Origin: Neoceratodus forsteri
Lineage: Eukaryota; Chordata; Ceratodontiformes; Ceratodontidae
Reading direction: 5' to 3'
NCBI GenBank assembly: GCA_016271365.2
Contig: CM057456.1
Span: 888,146,001-888,210,000 of the forward strand
Length of the DNA: 64,000 nucleotides
The position numbers were made by a program, and so were the translations under genes. Shown here piece by piece: positions 1 to 11,869 of this stretch; within the stretch, counting starts at the first letter, position 1, and each line of letters opens with the position of its first letter. The notes beneath the pieces are model-generated. The model ran no database searches. It was not told the origin of the DNA and was given only the letters and a program-made list of their open reading frames with translations.

Positions 1-1374
1 CCTTCCCATTTGGCAGGTCTCTAATTACCTCCGAGATTTCCAGCTCTGATATTGGGGCAGCCAGGGCACGGGCCTGCTCCGGGCCTAATCTAGGCAAAGG
101 TAATTCATCTAGGATCTCCCTAATTTCTGTCACCGAGCAATCCGCCCCCTCCTGGTATATTGCAGCGTAGTAATCCGCAAAGGCATCTGCCAATCCTTGT
201 GGTTCCGAGATAAACTCGTCTCCAAAATTCACTGCCACAATCGTTCTCTCTGCCTCCCGCTCCTTAATCCTATGGGCTAGTAACCGACCTGGCATGTCCC
301 CTGCAACAAGTATTTAGCATTCAATCTTTCCAGCCAGCGGTCTGCCCGATAATATAGTATACCCTTAAATTCCTCTTTTAGTTCTCTTAGCTCCTATCTA
401 TCTCCTTGGAGGAACCCTCTAGAGGTGACAGTGACTTAATATGCTCAATATGAACTCCTCCGAGCCCTGTTTAGTTTGCTCCGCCTGGCAGTATATTCTT
501 GTACCCATCCCTATACAGCACCTTACAGAGACGGGCCAGGCTAAATTCCTATCTTGAGAGTTGGGATTTGGTTCTGAATAATTTCCTTAAGTTTGCCCTC
601 CATTTTAGCAACTATATTGTCCACCGTTAACACCCTTCATCCAGGTGCCAACGAACTGGCTTGGGGGAATATTATCTATCTTCCATAGCAATTGTATTGG
701 GGAATGATCAGAGAGGTCCTCTCAGTATGCATACCTCGATCCCCTTAAAACTTCCTATTAACCAAAAAGTCGATCCTGGTGTAAGTCTTATGTACTCCTG
801 AGTAAAAGGTCATCTCAGTCTCCCCTTTTCTATAAATCCTGTATGGATCAACTAATGCAGTAACTTCCAAAAATCTATATAGTGCTGCTTGTGAAGGGCT
901 AAGTACTTTATTGGAAGGGGGACTCCTATCAACCCTATTGTCCAAACAAATATTCCAGTCACCTGCCAAGATAGAAGAGCCCTGAGGGAGAGTGACAATA
1001 TCAGTCTCCAGTGAGGCAAAGAATTCTGATTTGGCCGGGGTGGTCCATAAATTGAGGCACACACCAGTGGGTGTCCCAAAATGAGCCCATCGTGTATATT
1101 CCCTACCATCCTCTCGATCAGGTGCACTCAATTACATATGGGCAGTCTTTCCTGATTAATACTTGCTACCACCCGAGGCTTTTGCACATCCAGTTCCGAT
1201 TACCTTGCCCACCCATCCCTTCTTCAGCAAATGCAGCTCATCAGTCAGTAAGTGGGTTTCCTGAAGTGCAGCTATATGTACCCCCATCTGGTTAATGTAT
1301 CTAAGTATAACCAGTCTTTTCCTCCTCCCCCTGAGACCTTTCACGTTCCATGATAGAATTCTAAGTGACCCCAT
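1..1374 (-). pseudogene. L1 ORF2 N-terminus: AP endonuclease and start of RT region, broken
   Basis: ORF2 starts at 1374 with LRILSWNVKGLRGRRKR, the classic first strand of an APE-type endonuclease, followed by LQETHL, the catalytic glutamate motif. The block 745-1131 continues with GVCLNLW, ILAGDWNICLD (the GDWN/GDFN metal-site motif) and FLVNRK. The part from 300 down to 1 reads without stops as the linker before the reverse transcriptase, ending EVIRDLPNGK at the edge, just before the expected PGPDG box. In intact elements this enzyme nicks the target and primes reverse transcription. At least two frame breaks (near 1150 and 300-740) make it non-functional. Confidence 0.82.
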
Positions 1375-1924
1375 CTACTACAACCACGCCTTTGACCCTC
1401 ACTCTCATACTATTTACTTTCTTTACAACACTTGCCTTGGTTTCTCTCTCGTTCCTTCCCCCGTAGTTCCCCTTCATACTACCCCCGATCCTACGATCGC
1501 CCTCCCAAATCTTCCCGAAACGCAGTGTGTGAGCTGCTCACAAGATGTCTCCATTCGCCCCGAGTCCCCTTATGAACCCTTGGTATCCCTCTTCTCCCTA
1601 TCTTCAGGTTCAGGCCAGCCTACCAACCCAGTAAATCTAAATTATTGATGGAGAAGCTGTTTCTCAATAGCATAAGCCACTATCTCCATGGCGGTCCGCT
1701 GCAGCAGCCTATCTAATATCCTAAAAAAAAAAGGGGGGGGGGAGGGCTTTATTTTGCCACCTCACAGAACTCTCAAACCTGTTCTGCACATTCATAAAGA
1801 GGGGGATACCAAAAGGGAAAGTATCTCAATAACAAAAACTTTTCCCCTGATATCTCTTTTCCCCAACACTGCTAGGCCCCATTTCACATTGTCCTGTGAA
1901 CGTTTTCCAGACCCTTCCTTCTCT

Positions 1925-2772
1925 TCAGGTCGCCGATTTGAACAAATCCGGTAGCTCCATTCTGAGGTTTTCCAAGGCTTCTTCTGCCGAGAGGTACTTT
2001 CTGTCCCCTTTTGCCAATTTTACCACCAGAGTGGCAGGATATTGCAGTCTAAATTTCAGCCCTGCCATATACAGCTTCTTTTTTATGTCAATATATTCCT
2101 TTTGTTTTTCCCTCACCGAGGGAACCAGGTCTTGAAACAGCCATAGAGAGGCCCCATTCCAGTGCAGATTTCTGTTAGCTTTGGCTTTCATTAAAACATG
2201 AGTTTTCTCCTTATAGTTGAAATCGCATTATATGATAACTTCAGGCTGTGCCTCCAATTAGAGGTCTCTCCAGCTCGATGGGCTCTCTCAAGGTTGTAAG
2301 GAGTCACGAGCAGGCGTGGGCCCAAATAATTTCAAGAGGAGATCTTGCATGAAGGCAACACAATCTGAGCCTTCCATTTTCTCAGGCAGCCCAGCCATTA
2401 TTAAGTTATTCCTCCAGCTTCTCGCTTCTTGATCCTCTAGTCGAGTTTCCATTTTTCTCACTTGTCTTTTCACACTAATCAGGTCTTGTTTCATAGTTCC
2501 CATTTTCCTCTCCTGTGACGCAACTCTGGCCTCAATATCCCCCACTCTCTGTGTAAGAGCATGCAGTGCAGGCTTCAGATGGTAAAGTCAGCGACCAGCC
2601 CTTTCAGGAGTTGCTTTATTTCCAAAATATCCTCTGAAGTTGATTGCCCCTCTTGGCCCTCCGCCTTCCAGACCTCAGGCTCATCTGAAGTCGGCAAATG
2701 GGGTTTTGAGCGCTTAGATGCCGGCGTTCTTGCTGCCAGAGGCTTGGGGCTTCCTTGCTCCCTCGCGCCCAT
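1925..2772 (-). pseudogene. L1 ORF1-like RNA-binding protein, broken
   Basis: Three minus-strand reading blocks (2575-2772, 2288-2545, 1925-2191) give an L1 ORF1p-like protein. The order is a basic N-terminus starting MGAREQ, a coiled-coil stretch (IEARVASQERKMGTMKQDL), the RRM entry RSWRNNLIMAGLPEKMEG, and a C-terminal domain with the motif GLKFRLQYPATLVV and an ending LPDLFKSAT. In L1 elements ORF1p binds the element RNA as a trimer and acts as a nucleic-acid chaperone in the ribonucleoprotein. Frame changes near 2550 and 2240 break it. The start at 2772 is the first ATG in the block. Family assignment is from motif recognition. Confidence 0.8.
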
Positions 2773-3049
2773 TACGCTTGCTGAACTCGCTAGTATTGTG
2801 GTGCTCTTTTCGCCCTCTGTATAGAACCTGAAGTCACTTTCCTCGCTGCAGCGACCTCTAAACAGTTAAGACTCCTCGCTTTTTCGGTTCTGCGGATCCC
2901 GAAAACTTTACAATTTAAAACTATTTTTCTTCGGGACTCGGGAGCCTTATTGAAGACGTCTACCTCCCACTAGCTCATCACGTGATCTGTCGCTGAATAT
3001 CTCATAACGAATCTATTCATGTTCACTATGCTTCTTGCATATCATTATG

Positions 3050-3183
3050 CTTAGCCCGGCGCTACTGCTGTTTGCCCGTGCTAGTTGGCCTTTTGAATAT
3101 GGCAGACCTGCGCTAATCCCGTGCTATTCCCGTGCAAACTGTTTGCGGACCACACAAAGCTTTGAATATCTGGCCCAACATGT
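3050..3183 (+). mobile_element. Fragment of the TIR DNA element seen at 4688-6478
   Basis: The stretch ends aagctttgaatatctggccc, matching the right terminus of the larger element, and contains the same subterminal words (ttttgaatatggca, gtttgc, gtgctattcccgtgc). It looks like a right-end remnant about 130 bp long. No coding potential is seen. Confidence 0.6.
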
Positions 3184-3185
3184 TT

Positions 3186-3630
3186 TGGCACTGCATCTCC
3201 TGCTGGTGGACTGGTCAGGTTGCTTTCCTGGCACGAGGCACATACCCTCTGGCGCTGCACATGTGGCATGGAAACAGGGACAAATATGGTGAAAAAAACA
3301 AGACTATAGCCAAATGAAAGTCTGCCCTCCACAGGCCCTACACCACCAACCACAACACCTACCTCCACTGAATCCTGAGGCTCAGATGGGTTCTGAGAGG
3401 GAGCCCTGTAGGCCTCATCATGGAGTTCAAGACATTGGGGATGGAGGATGGGGCAAGTACCTGGAAAATGTGGGGGACAGGTCTGGGGGGGGGAATACTA
3501 GAGCATTGTCGCTCGAATAAAGAAAGAAAGGTCCAACATGTGACAATATTAAAGGACAATATCCAGCAATGGTTCCACTCAAGCCTGCTCTTGTTGTCTC
3601 CATGTCCATCAGCACAAAGCAGAAGATAGC
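3186..3630. other. Unassigned stretch
   Basis: No gene, RNA or repeat is recognised. Open frames on both strands are short and have no recognisable motif. A run of eight G occurs near 3484. Confidence 0.4.
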
Positions 3631-3631
3631 T

Positions 3632-3895
3632 AGGCTCCAAAAGCTTGCAGTATAATCTAGAGGTTAGAGTAACGAGCTGTGAATGAGTTTGGTGCATCCA
3701 GCAGAGCAAAGTTTTGATTTGCACAACCTTCACTTGCTTACTGTGTGACCCTGAGCATTTAACCACCCTGTGCTCCCAGAGCACACCTAGATATGCTCTG
3801 TTGGAAACCATTGTAAATGAGTCATTGACTCAATGGCATATCCGTTTCTCATGAATAAATAAATTGTATTATTATAAATTATTATTAGCACACAT
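3632..3895 (+). mobile_element. tRNA-derived SINE with MIR-like core and L2-like tail
   Basis: The head contains gcagtataatctagaggtta, which resembles a degenerate pol III A box of SINEs. The middle contains actgtgtgaccctgagca, similar to the core of MIR/CORE SINEs. The tail (attgtaaatgag ... aataaataaa) resembles the 3' end of the L2-like LINE at 47230-47714, suggesting that LINE family as mobilising partner. No target-site duplication was identified. Confidence 0.6.
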
Positions 3896-4215
3896 CAGGC
3901 TCAAAGTATCTTGGTGTGTGGCTGAACCAACACAGTAGCTTTCCGAGCAACATTTACACTATTCATAAAAAATTCCACCCAAAACCAGCCATGCTGTGCT
4001 GCAACAAATCCTGCCTGCCACTCTGGTCTGACACAAGGTTATCCTCAAGATGATCTTACGAGTGTTTAGCTACATGGGTGTGGTTTACAGTGCTGCCCAC
4101 AAATCTGACCAGGGCTGACAGAATCCCTTTTTTGTCTTTTTTTCTGTCGATTCACCCTAAAGGACCTGTCCAATACCCATCACTGCTCACTTTATCTTAA
4201 CCTCTTTCTCCTGTC
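3896..4215. other. Unassigned stretch
   Basis: About 320 bases with no recognised feature. It is AT-rich with short T runs. Confidence 0.4.
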
Positions 4216-4680
4216 CCTTGAAGCCTGACATCATTTCCATCGCTCCTCTTTAATGGCTCAATAATGGCTGGCTACCATCCCCTCCTCCCTCTTCACTCTC
4301 CTCAACCCTTCCGTCCTGTCATCTTACACCCTTCACTCTTTTAACACTCGCTCTTTCTGTGTCCCGCACTGCAAAACCTCTGCTGGTTAGTCGTTCTTGT
4401 CTGTCCACTTTCCTATTTTCTGGAATGATTTTCCTCTCCCCATTCATCTCTCATTCTCACTTTTCTCCCTTAAGTCACTTGTATTGGCTCATCTCTCCCT
4501 TCCCATGTCCTGCAGCTAGCCACTTACACCAGTTTAAGCTGGTACATTACATTCCCATGGCCTCCCACTGTACCTCCTCACTGTTAAGCTGTTTAAATGA
4601 TTTATTATTACATTTGTACCCCTACTTTAATTTGCCCACTAATTCAATAATTTAATGAATTATTACCATTAACACAGTAA
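4216..4680 (+). pseudogene. L2/Jockey-like LINE 3' fragment
   Basis: In the frame through 4420-4510 the translation WNDFPLPIHLSFSLFSLKSL resembles the C-terminal WNSLP...LRSSPSLSxFKxxLKTHL box found at the end of ORF2 in L2- and Rex-like LINEs. No upstream RT is present, consistent with 5' truncation. The ORF that opens at 4359 is in another frame and is not considered real. Assignment rests on one motif. Confidence 0.5.
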
Positions 4681-4687
4681 AGATTTG

Positions 4688-6478
4688 GGGCCAGATATTC
4701 AAAACTTTACGCCGGGCAGAAACCATTTGAGCAGGTTTAGCACAGGATTAGTGTGGGTTTGCTATATTCAAAAGGCCAAATAGTGCAAGCAAACTGCATT
4801 AGCCCCTGGCAAAATCATAATGTTTGCAAGGGGCAAACTGAGGGTGTTTGTATATGAATACAGCTGCAATGCTATATTCAGTGACTAGTGCCATGCAAAG
4901 TGGTTTTGCATGACTTAGCGCAACACTTAGCGCGGTGCACATTACCGCACAGGAAAAGGTAGTCTTAACCCTGGGCAATTAGCTTTGTGTCACATTTTGG
5001 CTTTGTGCGGTATTTGTGTGGCTTTGCATGACCCTAACAAATAAAAATGACACATAGACAAAGTCAGACATAGAGGAAACATGCTGCTCACTGATGGCAT
5101 CACAATGATACCATCATCTGCCACCAGTCCCAGCCATGCCAGGCAGTAAGTGGTGACCCTGCCGCCAGTGGACAGCATGGCAGTGTGGCCATACAGCACA
5201 CACCTGTGGACAACTCTTCTGTGGACACCAATAGATGCCAGTACACACATGCAGCACTGTGGGCATGGACGATGTTGAGGGGAGAGTGTACGGGTGTCCA
5301 GGCTGCGCCACAGACCAGGTGTGGCCACAAGGCTGGGACACATCATGCAGTGCACACGGGCCAGTATTGAGAATACCCCTACACCAGAGTGCCTTTCTGA
5401 TAATATATGCCCCCCACGGCCACATATCGCACAGCTGTACAACTGACACAGCACACAAAGCTGGACATGTATATGTCACTGTGAGTATCCCATGCCACAG
5501 GTGCAGCATCTGTGGATCACACAACAGTGTAACAGTAATGTCCACTGTCAGTAAACACCTGCATACTGGGCCTGTCACTGTGTATAGTGCAGTCATCAGC
5601 ACTGCCCTACACATCATAGGCAGTGCTGTGTCCACACACTACTGCCCTCTTACTACTGTAGTGTCTGCTGTGTACTGTAGCATGACCTACAGTGTGACAG
5701 ATGCATGCAGCATCACCACCATCTGTGCCTATGCTGTGTTGTCCACTGGGGTACAATATTCTACACTATGCTGTACTGTTTATATGTAGCCTACAGCTAT
5801 CATCATCCACTGTCAGACTGACCTACAGGTGAAGTTGCGGTTGGATCTGGCCAGCCCCTGTACTTCCAGACTGACCTACAGATGGAGCTGTAGGACCTTG
5901 CCGTAACACTGGGCAAACTGCATGCAAATCAGGGCATAATGAGATGCTAATCTAGATGTTTTCCCAGAGACTACCTAAGTAGGCTCATTTGCATATAACT
6001 TTTGAATATGGCAAAGTTTAGCACCGGGCAAACGTGTTTGCCCTGGGCTAATGGTTTAGCCTTGCGCTAAACCCATGCAAACGTGTTAGCGCTGCACAAA
6101 CAGTTCAGGGAATATTATACAGTTTTGAACACTGTACTTTCACATGTGCTGCTTCCTGCAGCTGTACTGGGTCAACACATTTGCTGGCACACACATTGGC
6201 CACATAGTTCACCTCTACCTACCTTCATGTCGCTGTGCACTGTGTTGCTGTTGTGGTTTGCACTTCCTGGTTGCTATATTCAGAGCTGTCTTATTCCAGG
6301 GCTAAGTTTGCCCTGCACTCCCAGCCCAGTTTGCCCGGCCTCATTTCCATGCTATATTCAGAAACTGTTTGCCCCGGGCTATTCCTTTTGAATACAACTT
6401 GCTTTGTGCTCCGGGCTAAGTTTGCCCTCCGGGCAGTGTTAATTTAGCCCCAGGGCAAAGTTTTGAATATCAGGCCCT
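4688..6478. mobile_element. Non-autonomous DNA transposon with terminal inverted repeats (hAT-like guess)
   Basis: The left end gggccagatattcaaaactt is the near-exact reverse complement of the right end, which finishes aaagttttgaatatcaggcc. Length is 1.79 kb. Subterminal regions repeat gggcaaac and tttgccc words in both orientations. The centre (5058-5780) is rich in CA/TG and holds long open frames on both strands, but no transposase motif. Flanking octamers (aagatttg and ttgtactt) do not match, so no target-site duplication is claimed and the superfamily is uncertain. A fragment lies at 3050-3183. Confidence 0.75.
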
Positions 6479-6889
6479 TGTACTTTTGTAATTTTTTGTA
6501 CCTAGCCCCATCTGATATTTTGTGTTACAGTATTACACTACACTTGTCACTTTTTGCCATTGTAAATTCTTGCAAGTTTACAGCTGTTGTTCAGTACCTT
6601 TAACCATCTGATATTCTGTATTGTACATTGCACTTGTCACTTTACTTTCTATTGTACTTTGTGTTTGTCACTTTATGTTTGTTGTATATCTTACCACCAT
6701 GAAACACTACTCCCCCCAACCCTCCAACCCCAGAGTTGTACCCGGACATGTGCTCTAGCTCAGTTTGCTTCTCCTGGTCACCGAATTAGGAATTAATACA
6801 AATCATAATGGCGGTCAACTATTTAGATTTTTTGAAATACCCCTTTGAGTTGGCCATTTAGTGATATTTACTCATCTGATATACTGTAC
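6479..6889. other. AT-rich spacer with imperfect internal repeats
   Basis: No gene is seen. Phrases such as cacttgtcactttt and catctgatattctgt recur at roughly 70-150 bp, suggesting old tandem duplication. Confidence 0.4.
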
Positions 6890-7230
6890 TGTGGCAGTTC
6901 TAATTATTTGTATTACATATGAACATATGATTGAGTCAGCTGAAAAAGGCCTAGGAGTCTACTGAGGGATACGCCCCCTTCCCTGTTATCCTCTCCTCCC
7001 TTCCATCCAATGTCCCACCTCCTGCCATGCTCCCATGCAACCCCTACATGCAGCCTTCCCCGTCACTCTGTCCCAACCTTTGTTGAAGCTGTCCACAGTC
7101 TTTAGGGAGATTACTTCTTCTGCAACTCATTCCACTTAGCTACCACCCTCTCTGCAAAAATGTACCTCCTGATTCTCCTCCTTAATCTTCCCCCACCAGC
7201 TTGAAGCAGTGCCTCCTAGTGGTTCTGCTC
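6890..7230 (-). pseudogene. CR1 LINE 3' end fragment
   Basis: On the minus strand the region encodes RRYIFAERVVAKWNELQ, the conserved C-terminal block of CR1 ORF2 (normally F..RVV..WN.LP..V). It is followed by a 3' UTR-like stretch. Only the last tens of codons survive, so this is a strongly 5'-truncated insertion. It abuts the duplicated block that begins near 7255. Confidence 0.65.
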
Positions 7231-7254
7231 CCACTAAGGCTGAAGAGACCCTCA

Positions 7255-8240
7255 GAGCTCACTCTTTTGAAACCACTACTCCACTAATTCTTAAGGCGAA
7301 GTACATTGAAAACAATGTACTTCGCCTCACTTTGCCTGGTTTTTACGCTCCAAAGGTGAATTTTGCAGTGATTCATGGGATTTCAGGTCACATGGGCTCT
7401 AGATTATTTTGCACAGCCTCAGTTTGGGGTAGTGTGTGTAGGAAGCTGTAGGAGACAGTCTGCTCTGAGAGCTCTGTGTGATTCAGACCTTTTAAAAGCT
7501 GTTAAGAAAGCCTTTTTGAGTAATTTATTTTGCTGAAACTTTAGTTCATTGATTGTAGGAATCCCTCCTGTGTTCATATCATCGAGCCTTTATTGTTTGT
7601 GTATGGATTTTGAATGTTAGTGTGCGAGATTCAATCTATGCACTGAGAGACAGTGGAAGTGTGCTTTGAGGGAGGGGCATATCTGTGGTGTAGGTAGATT
7701 AACTTGGAGAAAAATACAGTTCTTTCTGTTTTGGTGATATTTTTCTTATATAACTGTGTTAATGTACCCACAGTAATATTTTCAATAATTCTTGCCATTT
7801 TGTTGTTGATTGTTGTGGTGCATCACTGCATAATTTTAGCTTGTTTAAAATACGTGGTTATATTGCTGAAGTTTTCAATTTGCTACACATTACTTAGTGT
7901 GTGTGAGTATGTGTGTGACGCGTGTCATCAAATCAGACACCTTTTATTGTGCCACATAGTAATTTCAGCAATGTGAACCTGCTATCCACTGCAGCTGTGT
8001 GATTTTTGTACTTCTTTGTGGTATCTTTACTGGTACTAGTACTAGTAAGGTGTTACTGCAGCAGTGTCACTACACTGCCCCCCGTGGCCCGCCCAACTGG
8101 CAAGTTATTCTTTTCCAGATTTGAATTTCTGATGGTGAGCACTGGTTGGTGTTGTGCCTTTGCGTCTGCATCTCTTTCGCGCAATCTTAATCTGTCTGTG
8201 CATTTGCATCTCTTTAGGGCCCAATCTCGATCTGTAACTT
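7255..8240. repeat. Duplicated noncoding block, copy 1
   Basis: About 1 kb that recurs, diverged by roughly 15-20% by eye, at 8800-9742. Shared phrases in the same order include gtgattcatgggatt, ggtcacatgggctct, tgcacagcctcag, aactgtgttaatgta and gcaatcttaatctgtctgtg. The two copies lie about 1.54 kb apart. It could be a duplicated mobile element or a segmental duplication; no RT or transposase is visible. Confidence 0.7.
7294..7327. repeat. Perfect 15 bp hairpin with AAAA loop
   Basis: aggcgaagtacattg is followed by four A and then its exact reverse complement. The matching site in copy 2 (about 8827-8860) keeps the shape but has mismatches. Confidence 0.85.
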
Positions 8241-8799
8241 AAGTCACAGTTGTTTCTTTGGCTTCCCTTCAGAGTACTGGACTGGTGTGGTGCATAATTC
8301 TGCATGAACATTGTACCTATTAATATGCATTTTGAAGTCAGGCCCATCAACACGAGTCACTCATGATACAAATCACATTCTTCATCATGGTCACAAATGC
8401 AGTCACAAATCACGATTCATGATCATGTCACAAATCACAGCATTAATTTTTTTACTAGTTACTTGGATGTATTGTAAGCCTGTTTTGTAGTATCTCTCCA
8501 TGCTTCACCACCCCACCACTGTACTCATTATTAAGTGTTTTTAAATCGGGGAGTTTTGTGATATAGGCTGAGCTCATCGGGGAAGTACAGCCATATGCAT
8601 GTGCTTTCCTTCCTGAACAGCATGTGAGTTACAGTACTGTAAGTAGTGGTGGACAAAGTGGCCCCAATTCGCTCCGCGAAGTGATTCACGGAGTAACGCA
8701 GAATCTGTGGAGTACTCCATAATGTGAAGCGGAGTATTTTGTTTCATAATGAGGAACGTCAAGTCCATTGAAACCAATGACCTTGCGTTATTCTGCCTT
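8241..8799. other. Spacer between the duplicated blocks
   Basis: Contains repeated tcacaaatca/cacgattcatg words (8385-8440) and inverted-repeat pieces around 8675-8800, including aagtccattg paired with caatgacctt. No gene is recognised. Confidence 0.45.
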
Positions 8800-9426
8800 C
8801 CCCAAACTACTTCTCCACCAATTTTAAGGCAAAGTACATTGAAATCAATGTAATTCACCTCACTTCATCCTGTAATTGAGCTCCAAATGAAATTCTGCAG
8901 TGATTCATGGGATTGCAGGTCACATGGGTTCTAAATTGTTCTGCACAGCCTCAGTTCTGGCCTGGGTAGTGTGTGTGTGTAATGGTAGCTGGAGATAGTT
9001 TGCTCTCAGAGTTCTGCGATTCAAAACCTCTAAAAGCTGTTTTATATGCCTTTTTGAGTAATTTTTTTTGCTCAAAATTTAGTACATCAATTGTAGGAAC
9101 CCTTCTGTGCTCATATCATCGAGTGTTTATTGTTGTGTGTGGATTTTGAATGTTAATTTATAACAGTCAGTCTGTGTACTGTGAAGTGTGCTTTGGGGAA
9201 GGGGCGTATATGTGGTGTAGGTACATTAACTGGGAGAAAAAGGCAGTTTTTCTGTTTTGGTTATATTTTTCTTGTATAACTGTGTTAATGTACACACAGT
9301 AATATTTTCAGTAATTCTTGACATTTTTGACATTTTTTTGCTCATCGTTGTGGTGCAGCAGTGTATAATGTGTTTAAAACATTTGGTTATATTACTAAAG
9401 GTTTTCAATTTGTTTCGCATTACTTG

Positions 9427-9459
<33 letters not shown>

Positions 9460-9742
9460 TGTGTGTGCGATGTGTACCATTAAATCAGACACTTTTTATT
9501 GTGCCACAGAGTAATTGCAGCAGTGTGAACCTGCTATCCACTGCACCTGCATGAATTTTTTATACTGCTTTGTGGTATCTTTACTGGTAGTAGATTGTTA
9601 CTGCCATGCACTAATCCCCCAATGGCAAAATGTATTCCTTTCCAGATATGGATTTGTGACTTGTGTGCAACGGTTAGGTGTTGTGCCTTTTCGTACGCAT
9701 CCCTTGAGTGCGCAGAGCAATCTTAATCTGTCTGTGTGTTTG
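8800..9742. repeat. Duplicated noncoding block, copy 2
   Basis: Second copy of the 7255-8240 block. It differs by point changes and by an expanded (GT)n at 9428-9460, where copy 1 has only a short GT-rich stretch. Confidence 0.7.
9428..9460. repeat. (GT)n microsatellite
   Basis: Uninterrupted GT run followed by an imperfect GT/GA stretch. Short open frames crossing it are artefacts. Confidence 0.9.
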
Positions 9743-9747
9743 CAGTG

Positions 9748-10060
9748 CACCATTAATTCTGGGAGACTGCATTCCTAGTTATGCTCTCATTTCACTTCAT
9801 CAGCACTGGGGAATTTTCTGGACACAAGACAGTACCATTTCGTCAGCACTGGGGAATTTTCTGGACACAAGACACTAGCATTTTGGGGATGTACATTAAT
9901 TCTGGTTACTCTGTGTGTGACCACTGCGCGCATGACTGAGTGCGCCATTAATTCAGAGAGACTTTGCATTTCTTGTAACGCTCTCATTTCACTTTGTCAG
10001 CACTGAGGAGTTTTCTGGACACAAGACAGTACAAATTTGGGAATGTACATTAATTCTGGT
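9748..10060. repeat. Tandem units of about 38 and 195 bp
   Basis: The phrase cagcactggggaattttctg followed by gacacaagaca occurs twice within 9790-9875 and again, diverged, at 9999-10028. The longer frame (ccattaattc ... gagactgcatt) recurs about 195 bp apart, so short units sit inside longer ones. Confidence 0.7.
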
Positions 10061-10167
10061 GACTGCGTGGGTGGGGTGCTGCCAATATTGTTGTCACTCT
10101 GCCTTACTTCACATTTAAGGTGGAATGACAATGCAAAATAATAATAACAAGGCAAAATGAGCCTTTC

Positions 10168-10841
10168 CTATGGGGCACTCCACATAGCAGATTTTAAATT
10201 TGCTGCATCTCTAACAATGAGCATCGAGCCCTGTGTGATCCTGCTAGTAACTGGCCTAGCCTTTGAGAACTCCTCTGACCACCACCCTCTGACTTCTGTC
10301 CTGAAGCCAGTTTCTAACTCACAAAGCCAGTTTTGTCCCATCCCCAGGTCCTCCAGCTTCCTGATTAATCTCCTGTGGGGAAGAGAGTCAAGGGCCTTAC
10401 TAAAATCCAGATACAGGATGTCCACTGCCTGGCTCTTGTACACTGTTCTTGCTACCCAGTCAATGAAATCAATTAGATTAGTCTGGCAGGACCATTCTGA
10501 TAGAAACCCATGCTGCCTCTGATCCTGGAGCCCATTTTCTTCCAGAAAGCTTGCCAGCCTTTCTTTCAGTATAGTTTCCATGAGTTTCCCAACTACCGAG
10601 ATCATCCTTACTGACAATAGTTACCGGGGTCATTCCTTATCCTACTTTTGTGTAGTGGCACCACATGTGCTGTCCTCCAGTCCAGGGGTACTTTCCCTGT
10701 CTCCTGTGTGGTGTTAAACAGGTTCACCAGGGAACCCCCCCAGCACATCCGGCAGCTCCTTCGGATGAATGCCATCCATCCTAGGGACTTGTCCATCTTC
10801 AGGGCCTTTAAGCCTCTTCTCACCAACATTAATCTTCCCAT
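10168..10841 (-). pseudogene. CR1 reverse transcriptase, N-terminal half, broken
   Basis: The frame 10608-10841 contains TGKVPLDWRTAHVVPLHKS, the RT finger region of CR1 (usually G.VP.DW..A.V.P..K.G). A frame change near 10610 leads into 10168-10617 with HGFLSEWSCQTNLIDFIDWV and palm motif A as ILYLDFSKALDSLPHRRLI. The metal-binding aspartate of motif A is present; motif C (FADD) is absent because the element ends at about 10150. In a live element this enzyme copies element RNA at the nicked target. Confidence 0.82.
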
Positions 10842-11869
10842 CTATGACCCCACCCACCTCATTGCCTCCTCTCTTCTTCCCCTGAGGTACTGGATCATCT
10901 TTCTCCTGAGTGAAGACCGAACAGTAGCACTTGATAAATACTTCTTCTTTCTCTTCACCTCCCTCTACCCACCACCCTTCTCAGTCTGACTATGCCATCC
11001 TTTTTATCCCACTTCTCCCTGATATGCTGAAAGAAGGCCTGTTCTCCCCCATGTTTAACCATCTGCCAGTTGTAGCATTCTCTTTGCCTGCCAATTGATC
11101 TGCCAGCCTGCCTCTCTTGCCTTGGTACAGTACTCTTCACTGTCTTCATAGTTCTGGGTGCATGTGTACTTCCTAAAGGCTGATGTCTTATTCTTCACCG
11201 CCTGAGCTACCTCCCTATCAAATCAGCTGGGCTCTAGATGTTTTGTTCTTGAGTTTGGCACACACACACACACTAGTGGCTGCCAACAGCTCTTCCCTGA
11301 TTATAGCCCCTTTCTGGTCCACCTCCATTTCCTTCCTGATTCCAGCAAGGTGCTGTCCCATGATCTCCCCATCCTACTGTAGTCTACCATCCTGAAATCT
11401 AGTACCCTTATTTTTGTCATAATCTGCTCCCTGTCCATGTCCAGGGGGACCCAAACAGTGTGTTGGTCACTTTCTGCAAGTGATGCCTCTATCTTTACCT
11501 CCTAGACATGCACACTGTTAGACAGAACCAGGTTCAGCATCACCCTCTCTCTAGTTGGCTCCAGGACACATTGTGTCAGGAACCTACTCTAGAATGCATC
11601 CAACAGCACCTGAGTTGTGGTACAGGTGGTTGCTGTGATCGTTCAATCTACCACAGGTAGCTTGAAGTCCCCCATAATCACTGCCTTCCCCTGGATGGCC
11701 ATCTCCACAATTTTGGACCCCAGTTCTCTATCTAATTCCTGATCCCAGATTTGTGGCCTGCACATCACTCCTATTCAAAATGTTCTACCTTTTGTGGACT
11801 GTACCTGTACCCACAGAACCTCTGCCCTTCCATTCGAATCCTCCTCTCTTGTACAAGTTATCCCTTCCC

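Larger units (their letters stand above)
1..2985 (-). mobile_element. Tx1-like L1 LINE, 5' portion, cut by window edge
   Basis: Non-LTR retrotransposon read right to left: 5' UTR (about 2773-2985), ORF1 (1925-2772), spacer, then ORF2 starting at 1374 and leaving the window at base 1. Proteins are recognisable only in pieces, separated by stops and frameshifts, so the copy is dead. The 5' end is placed near 2985 because the minus strand there reads acgtgatg followed by gctag, similar to the gtgatgtgg at the start of the full-length relative at 19.7 kb. The reverse transcriptase core and 3' end lie outside. It is a different copy from the one at 19.7-25.8 kb and belongs to a diverged lineage. 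Confidence 0.85.

Noticed and set aside
5114..5789. Long overlapping ORFs on both strands (173-184 codons)
   Set aside because: They lie in a CA/TG-rich centre of a non-autonomous DNA element, both strands are open, and neither shows a transposase motif.
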